Assembly (NCBI GenBank): GCA_011526585.1
Contig: WYBB01000005.1
Location: 1 to 64,000, forward strand
Length of the DNA stretch: 64,000 nucleotides
DNA from: Deltaproteobacteria bacterium
GTDB lineage: Bacteria > Myxococcota_A > UBA9042 > PHBI01
Direction: 5' to 3'
Each line of letters starts with the position of its first letter. Within the stretch, counting starts at the first letter, position 1. The position numbers and the translations under genes are program-made. Positions 47,069 to 57,338 of this stretch are shown here, piece by piece. Under the pieces are notes generated by a model that was given only the letters and a program-made list of their open reading frames with translations, searched no databases and was not told the origin of the DNA.

Positions 47069-49595
47069 ATGCGGACCCGATGCCTGCGCGAGACTGTCAC
47101 GCTCGCGTTGCCCTTCATCATCGGCCCGGCGTGCATGCACCCCGACCCCGACGTGCGCGGCGGCTTCGACCTCACCGTCGCGCCGCTCTCGCTGCCCCAC
47201 GTCGCGCGCGTGTGCTACGATCTCTCGATCGTGGACGGCGACCAGCAGCCGGTCGTCGCGCTCGCGCTGTGCTTTGCCGGTGTACTTCGACCTCGTCGTG
47301 ATGCGTGACGCGCGCCAGGGCTTCTTCGACGTCGCCGTGACGTTCGAGGACATCTTCTGCTCGGCCAAGGTCGACTGCGTCGACGACGACGACGGCCCCC
47401 TCACGTTGGTCCACGATCCCGCCACCGGCGAGCGCGTGCCGTCCCTCGTGTGGGCATTCGTATGCACCGACGGCGACGACGCGACCTCCGTGGCCGACAC
47501 GACGCACCTCTACGTCGACGACCTCGCCCTGCGCTGCGGCGACGATCTCCACCTCATCGACCTCGGCGCCGGCCCTGGCAACCTCTACCCGGACGGCGAC
47601 GGCGCGCCGCCGCCGCTCGTGCAGGCGATGGCGTTCCTCGGGACCCACGTCGTCACGAACCAGGCGAGCGGCGTCCAGGTCGACACGACGTACTGGAACG
47701 TGGCCCTAGGCTTCGACGCCGGCTGGATCGTCGCGAACCCCACCGCCGCCTGCGCTCTCGAGGGGCGCGCCACCGCCGCGAGCGGCCCGCTCCCCTCGGG
47801 CGTCACGCCCGAGGACACGAACTACCCGATCATCGAGATCGACATCCCGGTCATCGCCGACGGCGCCGTCGTCTGCACGCGCCACCCGCTCGGCGAGGAC
47901 GGCGTCGTCGCGACCTACACCGGCCCGCGCGAGGACGGGGCCGGCTTCGTCTCGACGAAGCTCGGCAACGAGGCCGTCGTGGACGAGGACGGCGACGTCT
48001 CATCGGCTCCGACGCCGCCGATCCTGCCGCCCGGATGCACCCCCGACGTCGAGATCTGCAACGGCGTCGACGACGACTGCAACGGCCTCGTCGACGAGCA
48101 GGCGGCGCGCCTCGGCTCCGGCTTCGAGGGCGGCCTCGATGGCTGGGGCGCCAGCGGCGACTACAAGCAGCTCGCGGTCCAGGGCGGCGTCCTCACCGCG
48201 GCCGACGTCGGCACCGGCGACTGGTGGTACTTCGTCGCGCCGGCCACGTGGGGTGGCGACCGGCGCGACCTCATCGGCGGCACGCTCACCTACTGGCAAC
48301 GCGTGTCGTCCGCGACGCACGCGTCGCGCCCGCACGCGGTCGTCATCGAGAGCGGGCACGGCGTGACCCTCCAGCACGCGGGCGTGGCGCCGCCGACGAG
48401 CCTCGCTGGCGCGTGGTTCGAGCGCCGCCTGCTGCCGGACTCCTGGAGGGTCGTCGCGACCGGCGAGCCGCCGAGCGCCGCGGAGTTCGAGGCGGTGATG
48501 GGCGACATCACCGCCATCCGCATCCTCGGCGAGTGGAACGCGCTCCACGATCGGAGCTGGCTCGACGACATCGCGCTCGCCCGCGCGGGCGGGGCCGGCG
48601 GTGGCGACCTGTGCGCGACGGGGATGCAGGGCCCGTGCGCGACCAGCGTCATGGCCTGCGATGGCGGGGAGCTCGCGTGCGCGGCGGTCGTCACCCCGCA
48701 GGCGGAGGTCTGCAACCTCGTCGATGACGACTGCGACGGCGTCGTCGACGACGTCGCCGGCGTGGGCGAAGCGTGCGCGACCGGCGGCAAGGGCGTCTGC
48801 GCTGCCGGCGTGCGCCAGTGCGGCGGCGCGGGCCTCGAGTGCGTGGCGCTCGAGCAGGCGAGCGCGGAGACCTGCGACGGCGCCGACGACGACTGCGACG
48901 GCGCGATCGACGAGGGCAACCCCGGCGGCAACGTCGCCTGCACAACGGGCGAGCTCGGGGTGTGCAGCGCCGGCGTCACGCAGTGCCAGTCCGGCGCGCT
49001 GACCTGCAAGCGCAGCGTCAACCCCAGCGCCGAGCTCTGCAACCAGCTCGACGACGACTGCGACGGCGTCGTCGATGACGCGTGCGCGTTCGCGGTGAGC
49101 ACGTTCGACAGCAATCGGGACGACTGGACGAAGGTGGGGAACACCGCACAGACCCAGCCGACCTGGTCGAGCAGCGGAGAGATCTACCTGAAGGACCGCC
49201 CCGGCGTGAGCACCTTCAGGTTCGTCGCCCCGTCGAAGTTCCGCGGCGACCTGTCGGGGCTCTACGGGGGTAGCTTCAGCTTCCGGCTGCGCAACGACAT
49301 CCCGACCAGCACGCAACAGGACGGCGTCCGGATCACCGGCAGCAACGACGTCACCATCGTCGCAGTCATGGCGACCCCGACCACCCACTACAAGGACTAC
49401 GGCTTCACGCTGAGCGCCGACGCGCAGACGTGGCGGATCCTCGCCAATAACGCGGCCGGGGAGCTCGCGACGGAGGTCCAGATCCGGGGAGTCCTCAGCA
49501 ACGTGACGACGCTCACCATCCTCGCAGACTGGGGCGTGAACGACGACACGACCCACCTCGACGACGTCTACCTCCGCGGCCCGGGCGCGCCCTGA
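47069..49595 (+). pseudogene. Broken lipoprotein gene with two laminin-B-like domains and MopE-type repeats
   Basis: ATG 47069 (site GGAG) starts a lipoprotein signal (FIIGPAC) and CYDLSIVDGDQQPVVALA. Then the frame shifts, and 47274-49595 continues in another frame with VYFDLVVMRDARQGFFDVAVTFEDIFC. Comparison with the paralogue at 42192 shows about 75 codons missing at the joint. The downstream part keeps a long intact frame. It holds repeats of CNxVDDDCDGxVDD, the MopE-type motif, and two laminin-B-like domains: GFEGGLDGWGAS...WWYFVAPATWGGDRRDL...LDDIAL and STFDSNRDDWTK...FRFVAPSKFRGDLSGLYGG...LDDVYL. Confidence 0.75.
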
Positions 49596-49690
49596 TGCCG
49601 TCCCCGGGCGACTGGGGCCGGGTCGTATTCCGACGTGACCAGCCTCCCCGCAGCGAGCCCGGCTCATGGCCGGTGACCCGCGTCCGCCGG

Positions 49691-49860
49691 CGGCACGCCC
49701 GTGGGGACGTATGGAACGGCAGCTCGCGCCCGGAGCTCCGGAGCCGGCGCGAGGACGCCGAAGGCGTCCGAAGACGGCGTCGGAGGGCGCAGGGTCGCGA
49801 GCGAAAGGACAAGTCCCCCCGGGCGTTCCCATTCGTGGTGCGGCACGCCCGTGGGGACGT
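49691..49860. repeat. 150-bp interval bounded by a perfect 20-bp direct repeat
   Basis: CGGCACGCCCGTGGGGACGT occurs at 49691-49710 and again at 49841-49860, exactly 150 bases apart. The stretch between them has no gene-like signal. The second copy ends inside the stop codon of the convergent small exported protein gene. It could be one unit of a dispersed repeat or a short-element insertion. Confidence 0.6.
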
Positions 49861-50129
49861 CAGAAGGGGTTCTTCTTGGCGCCCTGGATGATGCGATCGA
49901 CGAAGACGCGCTGCAGCTTGAGGTTCTCGTACTCCACGCGGCTCCGGCCGAGCACGTAGAAGACCTGCGGCTTGGCGACCTTGCCTTCGATGACCATCGC
50001 CTCGAGCTCGATCACGCGCGGCGCGCGCTGCCGGCGCACCGGCTCCTCCTGGGCGTGCGCGGCGGACGCCAGCAGCACGAGGGCACCGAGCGCGACGAGC
50101 AGCGATCGCATGGTGGTGGCTCGTGTCAT
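49860..50129 (-). CDS. Small exported protein, last gene of the TPR operon
   Basis: This is an 89-residue protein with a clear signal peptide (LLVALGALVLLASAAHAQ) and a short mature part, RAPRVIELEAMVIEGKVAKPQ then VFYVLGRSRVEYENL. The ATG overlaps the stop of the preceding TPR gene (ATGA at 50126-50129); a second ATG at 50111 is possible. No family was recognised. Its conserved-looking strand pattern and position suggest a structural partner of the TPR proteins. Confidence 0.7.
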   Translation of the reverse strand: MTRATTMRSLLVALGALVLLASAAHAQEEPVRRQRAPRVIELEAMVIEGKVAKPQVFYVLGRSRVEYENLKLQRVFVDRIIQGAKKNPF

Positions 50130-51241
50130 TGCGGTGGCCCCTTGAGCTGTTCGGTGCGGCGCTCCTGCTCCTGCTTCATCAGGAGGCGCGCCTCTTCCAG
50201 GAACTTGTCGGCGTTGACGTCGGTCGTGCCGATGCCACGCTTGTAAGCGTTGAGCGCGTTGATGGCGTCGGTCAACTGTTGGATCCGATCGCGCGAGCCG
50301 ATCGGGTTCTCGAGATAGAGGATGCCGAGGTTGTACCAGGCCTCGTGCATCTTCGGCGCCAGCGTGAGCACGCGCTTCCAGCTCGTCTCGGCCTCGACGA
50401 AGCGACCTGCGCCGCGCTGGGCGCTGCCGAGGTTGAGCCACGCCTCGGCGAGGTTCGGCACGATGGCGATCGCGCGCTGCGACATCTCGGCCGCCGCCTC
50501 CCAGCTGCGCACGACCGTGTAGATCGCGCCGAGCGAGGTCAGCGCCTCGACGTAGCCCTGATCCTTCGAGACCGCCTCCTCGAGCATCACGCGCGCCTCG
50601 ATGAAGTTCTTGTCGGCGTAGCGGATCCCGGCGAGCAGGCTGAGCGCCTCGGGATCGCGCTCGATGTCGAGCGCGCGCACGAGGATCGACTCCGCCGTGA
50701 CCGGCCGATCGAGGCCGAGGTAGATCCGCGCCAGGAGCTTCATCGCCGGCACCGAGGTCTCCTGCAGCTTCAAGACGCGCGTCACGGCCAGGAGCGCCGT
50801 GTCGTAGCGCCGCGCCGCCAGCAGCGCCTCGGCGTAGGCGAGCTGCACGCCGGCGTCCTGCGGGTGCTGGTTGGCGATCTCCTCGACGCGCTTGAGCCCG
50901 CCCTCGGCGGCCCCCTGATAGGCGTTGATGCGCACGTACAGGATCAGCGCGCCGGCGTGCGTGCGGTCCTTGGCGAGCGCCGCGTTGACGTATTGCAGCG
51001 CGCCGACGAGGTCGTTGCGCAGGAGCCGGATGCGCCCCATCTCGACGTTGGCGTCGGCGTGCGCGCGATCGGCGTCGAGCGCGGACTTGAGCTTGCCTTC
51101 GGCGCCGCCGATGTCACCGCGGCGCATGCGCTCGGCCGCCTCGATCACCAGCTCGTCGGCGCGCGCCGCGAAGACCGCCGACGCGGAGCCGGCGATCAGC
51201 ATGACGGCGAGCGTCGCGCGCATGGTCCAGCGCGCGCTCAC
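50126..51241 (-). CDS. Exported TPR-repeat protein
   Basis: This is a 371-residue protein. A signal peptide (LAVMLIAGSASAVFAARA) is followed by about nine TPR units, for example AEAWLNLGSAQRGAGRFVEAETSWKRVLTLAP and HEAWYNLGILYLENP. A GGAGGA site supports the GTG 51241 start, which overlaps the stop of the upstream gene (GTGA); ATG 51223 is an alternative. Probably periplasmic. Confidence 0.8.
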   Translation of the reverse strand: MSARWTMRATLAVMLIAGSASAVFAARADELVIEAAERMRRGDIGGAEGKLKSALDADRAHADANVEMGRIRLLRNDLVGALQYVNAALAKDRTHAGALILYVRINAYQGAAEGGLKRVEEIANQHPQDAGVQLAYAEALLAARRYDTALLAVTRVLKLQETSVPAMKLLARIYLGLDRPVTAESILVRALDIERDPEALSLLAGIRYADKNFIEARVMLEEAVSKDQGYVEALTSLGAIYTVVRSWEAAAEMSQRAIAIVPNLAEAWLNLGSAQRGAGRFVEAETSWKRVLTLAPKMHEAWYNLGILYLENPIGSRDRIQQLTDAINALNAYKRGIGTTDVNADKFLEEARLLMKQEQERRTEQLKGPPQ

Positions 51242-54200
51242 TTCAGGTCCTCCGTCGGGCGCAGCGGGCTCGGGTCGACGCGCGCGTCGATGCGGTAGCG
51301 CGGCTGGAAGATCACCGCGCGCTTGGGATCCTTGAAGAGCGGATATTCGTCGGGCTTGTAGCTGTTGATCGCCTCGAGCGCCTTCTCCGCCCACTCGGTC
51401 GTGACCTTGAGGCGGCGCGACTCGTTGACCGTGCGCGCGAAACGCTCGATGGCGACGTTCTCGTACTTCACGCCTTCGTCCTCGATGATGTTGGTGTAGA
51501 CCTCGAGCTCCTCCTCGCTGAGGCCGCGCGGTTCGGGCGCCTTGTAGAGCGTGTTGGCGAACTCGCGGTAGATGTCGCCGAGCCGATAGAAGGCGGCGAT
51601 GGTCCAGTCGAGCGCCTTGTATTGCAGCACCTCGCCGTAGGCGACCTCGAGCTCGTCGAGGATCTTCTTCTTGCGCGCGAGATCGGCGCCCATCTTGCGC
51701 TGGCTCGTGCCGGTCAGCTTGATCTTCGCGTAGGCCTCATAGTCGCGCTCGACGATCATGAAGCGCGACTTGGCCGCGGCGACCGAGGCGGCGGTGCCGG
51801 GCATGAAGCCGCGCACCTGGTACTCGCGCACGACGTCCTGGTAGTGCTTGACCGCGTCGCGGTGGTTGCCCTGCAGCGTCGCCAGGTCGCCGAGCTGCAG
51901 CATCGCATCGAGCACGCGCGCGCCCATGCCCTGCGTGTTGGAGAAGCGCGTGATGAAGGCGCGCAGCACGCGACGCTGCGGCTCACGCTCGTTGAGCTTG
52001 TCGTAGAGCTCGGCGGCGCGGAAGAGCGCCGTGGCCGAGTCGTCGCGCTCCTTGAAGACCTCGGCGTAGCGCTCGTAGGTCTGCGCCGCGATCTTGAGGT
52101 TGCCCGCGTACTCCTGCAGGCGCGCCGCCGTGAAGAGGGCGTAGGGGCGGTTCGCGTCGTTGGTGCCGTCGGTGCGCGCCAGGTACTGCAGGTAGGTCGT
52201 GGTCGCCTTGTCGAAGTTGAAGAAGAGCTTGTAGTTCTCGGCGAGCTCGAAGATCGACTCGGTCTTGAACTCGCTCTTGGCGAAGCGCGGGTCGTTGACG
52301 AGCTTCTCGAAGATGCGCGCCGCCGAGTCGTAGTACTTGACCTGCTTGTAGGCCATCGCCGCGTTGTAATAGGCCTTGTCGAGGAAGGCGGCGTCGGGGT
52401 TCTGCTCGGCCAGGCGCTCGAACTCGCGCGCGGCCGCGAGGTGCTTCTGCTCGGCGAGAAGCTGCTCGGCGTTGGCGAACTGGGCGCCGAGCTTGAAGAC
52501 CTTGATCTTCTTTTGGATCTCGGCGGTGATCTCCGGGTTGCCGAGCTGCAGGCTGTCGGCGATCGTCGCCCAGCGCTCGAGGTTCTTGAGGTCGTTCTCG
52601 TCGCGATAGCTGTTGAGGATGTTGGCCATCGCGTCGGCGGCGAGGTCGTCGTCGGGGAAGCAGGCGACGAGCTGGGTGAAGCGGCGGCGCGCGTCGGTGA
52701 GGTTGCGGTAGCGGTAGGCGATGGTGCCGGCCTGATAGGCGAAGGCGACCTGGGGCTTGCGGCTGCCCTCGCGCTGGATGTCGCGCAGCACGTAGAAGTC
52801 GACCGCCGCCATCCAGTCGGAGACCTCCTGCGGGTAGGGCTCGGACTCGATCGTCCGGAGCTGGTCGGTGTCGTCCTCGAAGGGCTCGGGCTGCCAGGCG
52901 ACCTGGGGATCCGACTTCTCGGGGATCACGCCGGAGCCGACCGCCATCTGCAGGATGCGCTCGTAGGATTTTACCGACGACCACGCGGCCGCCTCGCGGA
53001 ACTTGCCCTGGTAGGGGTCGGCGGCGACCTCGAGGTAGGCGCCGGCCGCCTCGCGGAACTGCTCGGAATAATAGAATGATTCGGCGAGGTAGAAGCGCAT
53101 CTCGTAGCTGGTCGGCTCGCTCGGGAAGCGCGTGAGGTACTCGAGGTAGGCCCTGGCGGCGTTGCGGTAGTGTTCGAGCGCCTCGGCGAGCAGTGCCGGC
53201 TTTTCCTCCTCGACGCCCTGCGCCTTGAGCTCCTGCGCGCGCTGGTGGAGCGTGAGCGCGCGCCGCCGCATCTCGGCCTCGACGGTGTCGCTGGCGCTGG
53301 CGACGCGGTTGGCCTCCTCGCGGTTGGCCTGCGCCCAGGGGCTGTCCAACGAGAACATGTCGGCGAGGACCTGGCGCTCGCGCGTGGCGTTGTCGACGTC
53401 GCGCAGCACGTCGTAGATCTGGATGATCTTCGTCTGGTACTGCACCGCCGCCAGCGCGGTCGGATCCATGTCGATGAGGCGCCGATAGACCTCGATCGAC
53501 TCGGCGTACTTGCGCGCGTCGTGCAGATCGTAGAGCGACTCGGCGTAGCGCGCGATGATGTCGCGCTCCCACGGGGTGCCGCCCTGCAGATAGCCGAGCG
53601 CGCGCGCGATGCCGCGCTTGGGATCGTCGAGGCCGTCGTTGTCCCAGTCGTCCTCGGCGAGGCTCTTGGCGAGGTAGTCGATCGCCTCGTCACGGAGCGC
53701 CGAGGCGGTGGTGCCGCCGTCGTCGTGCTCGGCGTACCAGGCGATGAGGTCCTTGAAGGTCTTGATCGCCTTGTCGTAGTCGTAGATCTGGAAGTAGGTC
53801 CAGGCGAGCTTGTAGAGCGCCTTGTCGTAGAAGCGGCTGTCCGGATAGACGAGCGCCTTCTGGTAGGCCTCGGCGGCGCGCTCGAACTCGCCGTAGTCGA
53901 AGTGGCTCTCGCCGATGCGCAGGAAGACCTCGGGGGCGTACTCGCTGGTCGGGTGGCGCTCGACCATGGTGAGCCAGGTGCGGCGCGAGCCCTCGTCGTC
54001 GCCGGCCTCCTGCAGCACGTAGCCCATGAGGTAGTAGACCGCGTCGGCGTAGCGGTACTGATCGCCGAAGTCGGCGAGCAGCCGGCGATAGGTCGTGAGC
54101 ACGTCCTCGTAGCTGCGCACCGGCGAGAGCGGCTCCTCGGGGATCTTGCCGCGGTCGTAGAGCGCCTTCTGCTCGTTGTAGCGGCTGAGCGCGTCGTCGT

Positions 54201-54897
54201 AGTCGACGGCCGAGCGCTCGTAGTAGAGCTCGGCCAGGCGGAACATCGCGTCGGGAGTGAAGCGCGGCTCCTTCGGGTACTTGGTGATGAAGCGCTCGAA
54301 CTGCGCGATGGCGTCGTTGCGGCGCTCGCGCTCCGTCATCTCGATCTCGAGCGTCTGCCGGTCGTAGCGCTTGATGACGCCGTCGATGCGGTCCTCGAAG
54401 GTGAGCTCGAGGAGCGCGTCGATCTCGCGGCGATACTCCTCGGCGACGGTCGTGAAGCGCTCGGCGACCTTCTCGAACTCCGCGCGCTCGTCGCCGAGCG
54501 CGGTCTCGTCGACCGGCACCTTGTCCTTGTTGAGGATGTCGAGCGCGCTGGTGCCGCCCAGCGGCTCGCGCTTGCAGCGCCCGATCTCGGGGATCGACAT
54601 CACGCGCTGACGCGCGGCCGCGGCGCGCGCCTCCTCGGGCGAGACGGTCGGGGGCGGCGCGACGACCGGCGGCGGCGCGGGCGTGTTGGCGGGCGGCGGC
54701 GCGGGCGTGTTGGCGGGCGGCGGCGCGGGCGCGGGAGCGGGCGCGGGAGCGGGTGCGGGAGCGGGAGGGGCAGGTGCGGGTGCGGGTGCGGGTGCGGGAG
54801 GGGAAGGGGGGGTGGGATCGGCGGCGAGGATCGGCGACGCCAGGGCGACGAGCGCGCCAGCCGCGAGCGCGAGCCGAAGCGAGCGGATGAGGGTCAT
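51238..54897 (-). CDS. Very large exported TPR protein
   Basis: This is a 1219-residue protein. A signal peptide (ALVALASPILAAD) is followed by about 70 residues of almost pure Ala/Pro, encoded by tandem short repeats. From about residue 140 on there is a coiled-coil start and then a long array of TPR-like units (FTPDAMFRLAELYYERSAVDYDDALSRYNE; DSRFYDKALYKLAWTYFQIYDYDKAIKTFKDLI; DKAYYNAAMAYKQVKYYDSAARIFEKLV). The size and style resemble myxobacterial gliding/trafficking TPR proteins, but no specific orthologue is claimed. ATG 54897 follows a GAGGAG site. Confidence 0.8.
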   Translation of the reverse strand: MTLIRSLRLALAAGALVALASPILAADPTPPSPPAPAPAPAPAPPAPAPAPAPAPAPAPPPANTPAPPPANTPAPPPVVAPPPTVSPEEARAAAARQRVMSIPEIGRCKREPLGGTSALDILNKDKVPVDETALGDERAEFEKVAERFTTVAEEYRREIDALLELTFEDRIDGVIKRYDRQTLEIEMTERERRNDAIAQFERFITKYPKEPRFTPDAMFRLAELYYERSAVDYDDALSRYNEQKALYDRGKIPEEPLSPVRSYEDVLTTYRRLLADFGDQYRYADAVYYLMGYVLQEAGDDEGSRRTWLTMVERHPTSEYAPEVFLRIGESHFDYGEFERAAEAYQKALVYPDSRFYDKALYKLAWTYFQIYDYDKAIKTFKDLIAWYAEHDDGGTTASALRDEAIDYLAKSLAEDDWDNDGLDDPKRGIARALGYLQGGTPWERDIIARYAESLYDLHDARKYAESIEVYRRLIDMDPTALAAVQYQTKIIQIYDVLRDVDNATRERQVLADMFSLDSPWAQANREEANRVASASDTVEAEMRRRALTLHQRAQELKAQGVEEEKPALLAEALEHYRNAARAYLEYLTRFPSEPTSYEMRFYLAESFYYSEQFREAAGAYLEVAADPYQGKFREAAAWSSVKSYERILQMAVGSGVIPEKSDPQVAWQPEPFEDDTDQLRTIESEPYPQEVSDWMAAVDFYVLRDIQREGSRKPQVAFAYQAGTIAYRYRNLTDARRRFTQLVACFPDDDLAADAMANILNSYRDENDLKNLERWATIADSLQLGNPEITAEIQKKIKVFKLGAQFANAEQLLAEQKHLAAAREFERLAEQNPDAAFLDKAYYNAAMAYKQVKYYDSAARIFEKLVNDPRFAKSEFKTESIFELAENYKLFFNFDKATTTYLQYLARTDGTNDANRPYALFTAARLQEYAGNLKIAAQTYERYAEVFKERDDSATALFRAAELYDKLNEREPQRRVLRAFITRFSNTQGMGARVLDAMLQLGDLATLQGNHRDAVKHYQDVVREYQVRGFMPGTAASVAAAKSRFMIVERDYEAYAKIKLTGTSQRKMGADLARKKKILDELEVAYGEVLQYKALDWTIAAFYRLGDIYREFANTLYKAPEPRGLSEEELEVYTNIIEDEGVKYENVAIERFARTVNESRRLKVTTEWAEKALEAINSYKPDEYPLFKDPKRAVIFQPRYRIDARVDPSPLRPTEDLK

Positions 54898-57338
54898 GGC
54901 GACTCCTCGCTCGGCGGCTCGGGCTCGACCTCGGGCTGGACCTCGGGCTCGGGCGACTCCGGCGGGGGCTCGTTGCGCTCGGCCGCCTCGTCGGCGGCGC
55001 CGGACTTGATCGACTCGAGGTCGGCCTGCAGCTGCTTGAGGCGCCGGCCGCGCTCCTCGTTGAGGCGCTGCAGCTCGAGGGTCTTCTCGGTCTTGCGCGC
55101 CCACATCACGTCGAGCACGCCGACGTCGGCCTCGAGCACGACCTGGTCCATGCGCGCCAGCGCCAGCGCGAAGAACTCCTCGCCCATGCGCAGCGCGAGC
55201 TGCCGGCCCTCGTCGTCGAGCTGGCCGACCTCGTGCGAGTAGCCGTCGAGGTTCTCGACCTCATTCCTGACGAGCTGCACGAGCGCGCCGGTCTCCTGGC
55301 CGACCTCCTTGTCGATCGCCGCGATCACCTGGTCGAGCCGCCCGATGGCGCCGACCACGCGCTGGCGCAGCTCGGCGTGGCGGCGGAAGCCGCGCTCGAA
55401 GGAGCCGCCGACGCGCGCGCCGGCCTGGTCGTAGAAGGCGCCTTCGCGCGCGAGCGCGTCGATGAGCGAGGCCTTGAGGCTGTCCTCGCCGCGCGTCGCC
55501 TCGTCGCCGGTGCCGACCGCCATCGTCTCGAAGAGGATCTCGCGCTTGAGCGCCTGGAGCTCGTCGTACATCGCCGTGAGCTCGGCCTTCTCGGCCTCGA
55601 TGTCGGCGCGCAGGCTCGCCTCCTGGGCGGGCGAGAGCTTCTTGCCCTCCTCGGCGTACTGCTTGTTGTTCAGGAAGCGCTCGACCCCGAGGAGCTGGCG
55701 CTGCACCTCGTCGATGCCCTCCTGCACGAAGAAGTGCTTGCGCTCGAGCTCGCGGTAGCGTCGCATCACCTGATCCTGCCGCGCCTCGTAGGCCTCGAAC
55801 GAGGTCGGCAGGCGCGCGGTCTCGCTCTCGAGCCGGCGCCGCCAGGCGACGAGCTCGGCGAGCTCACCCTTGGACTTCGGGTCGAGGCGATCGCGCACGA
55901 GCTCGTGCTGGCGATCGAGCACGCGCGTCGCCACCACCATGAGCTGGTTCTCGAGGATCAGCGCCTGGGTCCAGCCCTGACGCAGCTCGGGGAACATCTC
56001 GACGCGGTTCTTTGCCTCGAGCATGCGCCCGAGCTCGTCGCCGGCCTCGCGCGCCTCATCGATGTCCTTGCGCTCGGCGGCGATGCGGTCGAAGACCGAG
56101 ACGACGCGGGACAGATCCGAGTTCGACTCGAGCCAGCTCACCGACTTCTCCGAGAGCGGGCTGCCCAGGACACCGAGGCCGCCCGTCTTGGACCGGCGCT
56201 CGAGCAGCCAGCGGAAGTATCGCTGTACCGCCTCGGGTTTCTTCGAGAATTCGGCGAGCTCGTTGCGCACCGGCGCGAAGCGATCGACGATGGTGCGATA
56301 GCTCATGAGCGCGTCGTCGTAGTGCTGCAGCATCACGTTGAGCTGGCCACGCAGGACGTGCGCGTCGATCTCGTGCTGGTCGTTGTCGACGGTGAGCAGC
56401 AGCACCTCGACCGTCTGCAGCGCCTTGTCGTACTTGTCCTGGTTGATGTAGGCCCACGACATCTCGTAGACCGCCTCTTCGTAGTGGGCGCTGTTGCGGT
56501 CGATCTGCTGATAGGCGGCCAGCGCGAGGTCGAAGGCACCGCGCTGCACGAGCAGGCGCCCGACCGCGAGCCAGGACTGGTCGCGCAGCTCGACCCGCAC
56601 CGGGTCGGGCACGTTGCTCACCGGGTCGACGACCGGCACCGTCGTCAGCGCGCGGAACACCTCGAGCGCGAGATCGACCTGCCCCTTCATGACGTAGGCC
56701 GCGCCGAGGTAGAAGCGCGAGCGGTTGAAGAGCGGGCTCTGCTGCGGGATCGTCAGGAGCCAGTCGATCGCCTTGTCGGGGTTGTCCAGACGCAGCTCGG
56801 CCTTGCCGAGGCCGTAGCGCGTGCGCTCGGAGACGGTGACGCCGCCGTGATCGAGCTCGGCGACGGCGCGGCGCAGCTGCTCGTCCTCGGAGGCGGGGTT
56901 CTTCAGCACGAGCTCGAGCAGGAAGAGGCGCGCCTCCTCGGCGAGCTGCGGGTCGCGGCCGTGGGCGACCTGCAGGAAGAGGTCGCGCGCCGCCTGGGGG
57001 TTGTCCATCTGCAGGAGGCAGTCGCCGAGCAGGAGCTGGGTCGCCTCGAACTCGAGGTGGTTCTTGAAGTCGGGGCGCTCGACGAGGTCGAAGAGCAGCA
57101 TCGCCGCGTTCTCGAATTGCCCGAGCTCGTAGAAGACGCGCGCGTCGATGAGGCGCTTCTGGTTGGGGAACTTGCGCACCATCGCCGTCGGGTTGGCGTA
57201 GCGGCGCACGAGCTGGTCGACCTGGGTCTCGACGTTGCCGATCTGGGTCTGCAGCTTGCGCAGCGGATCGTCGGCGGCGAGCGCCGGATGCGCGAGCGCG
57301 CTCACGAGCAGCGCGGCGATGGCCGAACGGGACCTCAT
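54894..57338 (-). CDS. Exported TPR and coiled-coil protein
   Basis: This is an 814-residue protein. A signal peptide (IAALLVSALAHPALAAD) precedes TPR-like repeats to about residue 330 (FELGQ-like FYELGQFENAAMLLFDLVERP; HYEEAVYEMSWAYINQDKYDKALQTVE). Long heptad-rich helices follow from about 430 to 790 (ELVAWRRRLESETARL; ERGRRLKQLQADLESI). The C-terminal 30 residues are Pro/Glu-rich. It overlaps both neighbours by ATGA. It is probably a periplasmic scaffold spanning distance through its coiled coils. Confidence 0.8.
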   Translation of the reverse strand: MRSRSAIAALLVSALAHPALAADDPLRKLQTQIGNVETQVDQLVRRYANPTAMVRKFPNQKRLIDARVFYELGQFENAAMLLFDLVERPDFKNHLEFEATQLLLGDCLLQMDNPQAARDLFLQVAHGRDPQLAEEARLFLLELVLKNPASEDEQLRRAVAELDHGGVTVSERTRYGLGKAELRLDNPDKAIDWLLTIPQQSPLFNRSRFYLGAAYVMKGQVDLALEVFRALTTVPVVDPVSNVPDPVRVELRDQSWLAVGRLLVQRGAFDLALAAYQQIDRNSAHYEEAVYEMSWAYINQDKYDKALQTVEVLLLTVDNDQHEIDAHVLRGQLNVMLQHYDDALMSYRTIVDRFAPVRNELAEFSKKPEAVQRYFRWLLERRSKTGGLGVLGSPLSEKSVSWLESNSDLSRVVSVFDRIAAERKDIDEAREAGDELGRMLEAKNRVEMFPELRQGWTQALILENQLMVVATRVLDRQHELVRDRLDPKSKGELAELVAWRRRLESETARLPTSFEAYEARQDQVMRRYRELERKHFFVQEGIDEVQRQLLGVERFLNNKQYAEEGKKLSPAQEASLRADIEAEKAELTAMYDELQALKREILFETMAVGTGDEATRGEDSLKASLIDALAREGAFYDQAGARVGGSFERGFRRHAELRQRVVGAIGRLDQVIAAIDKEVGQETGALVQLVRNEVENLDGYSHEVGQLDDEGRQLALRMGEEFFALALARMDQVVLEADVGVLDVMWARKTEKTLELQRLNEERGRRLKQLQADLESIKSGAADEAAERNEPPPESPEPEVQPEVEPEPPSEESP

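Noticed and set aside
43478-47500. 1340-codon minus-strand open frame
   Set aside because: It is antisense to the large surface protein gene; the composition is Gly/Ala/Asp/Val noise with no family motif or ribosome site.
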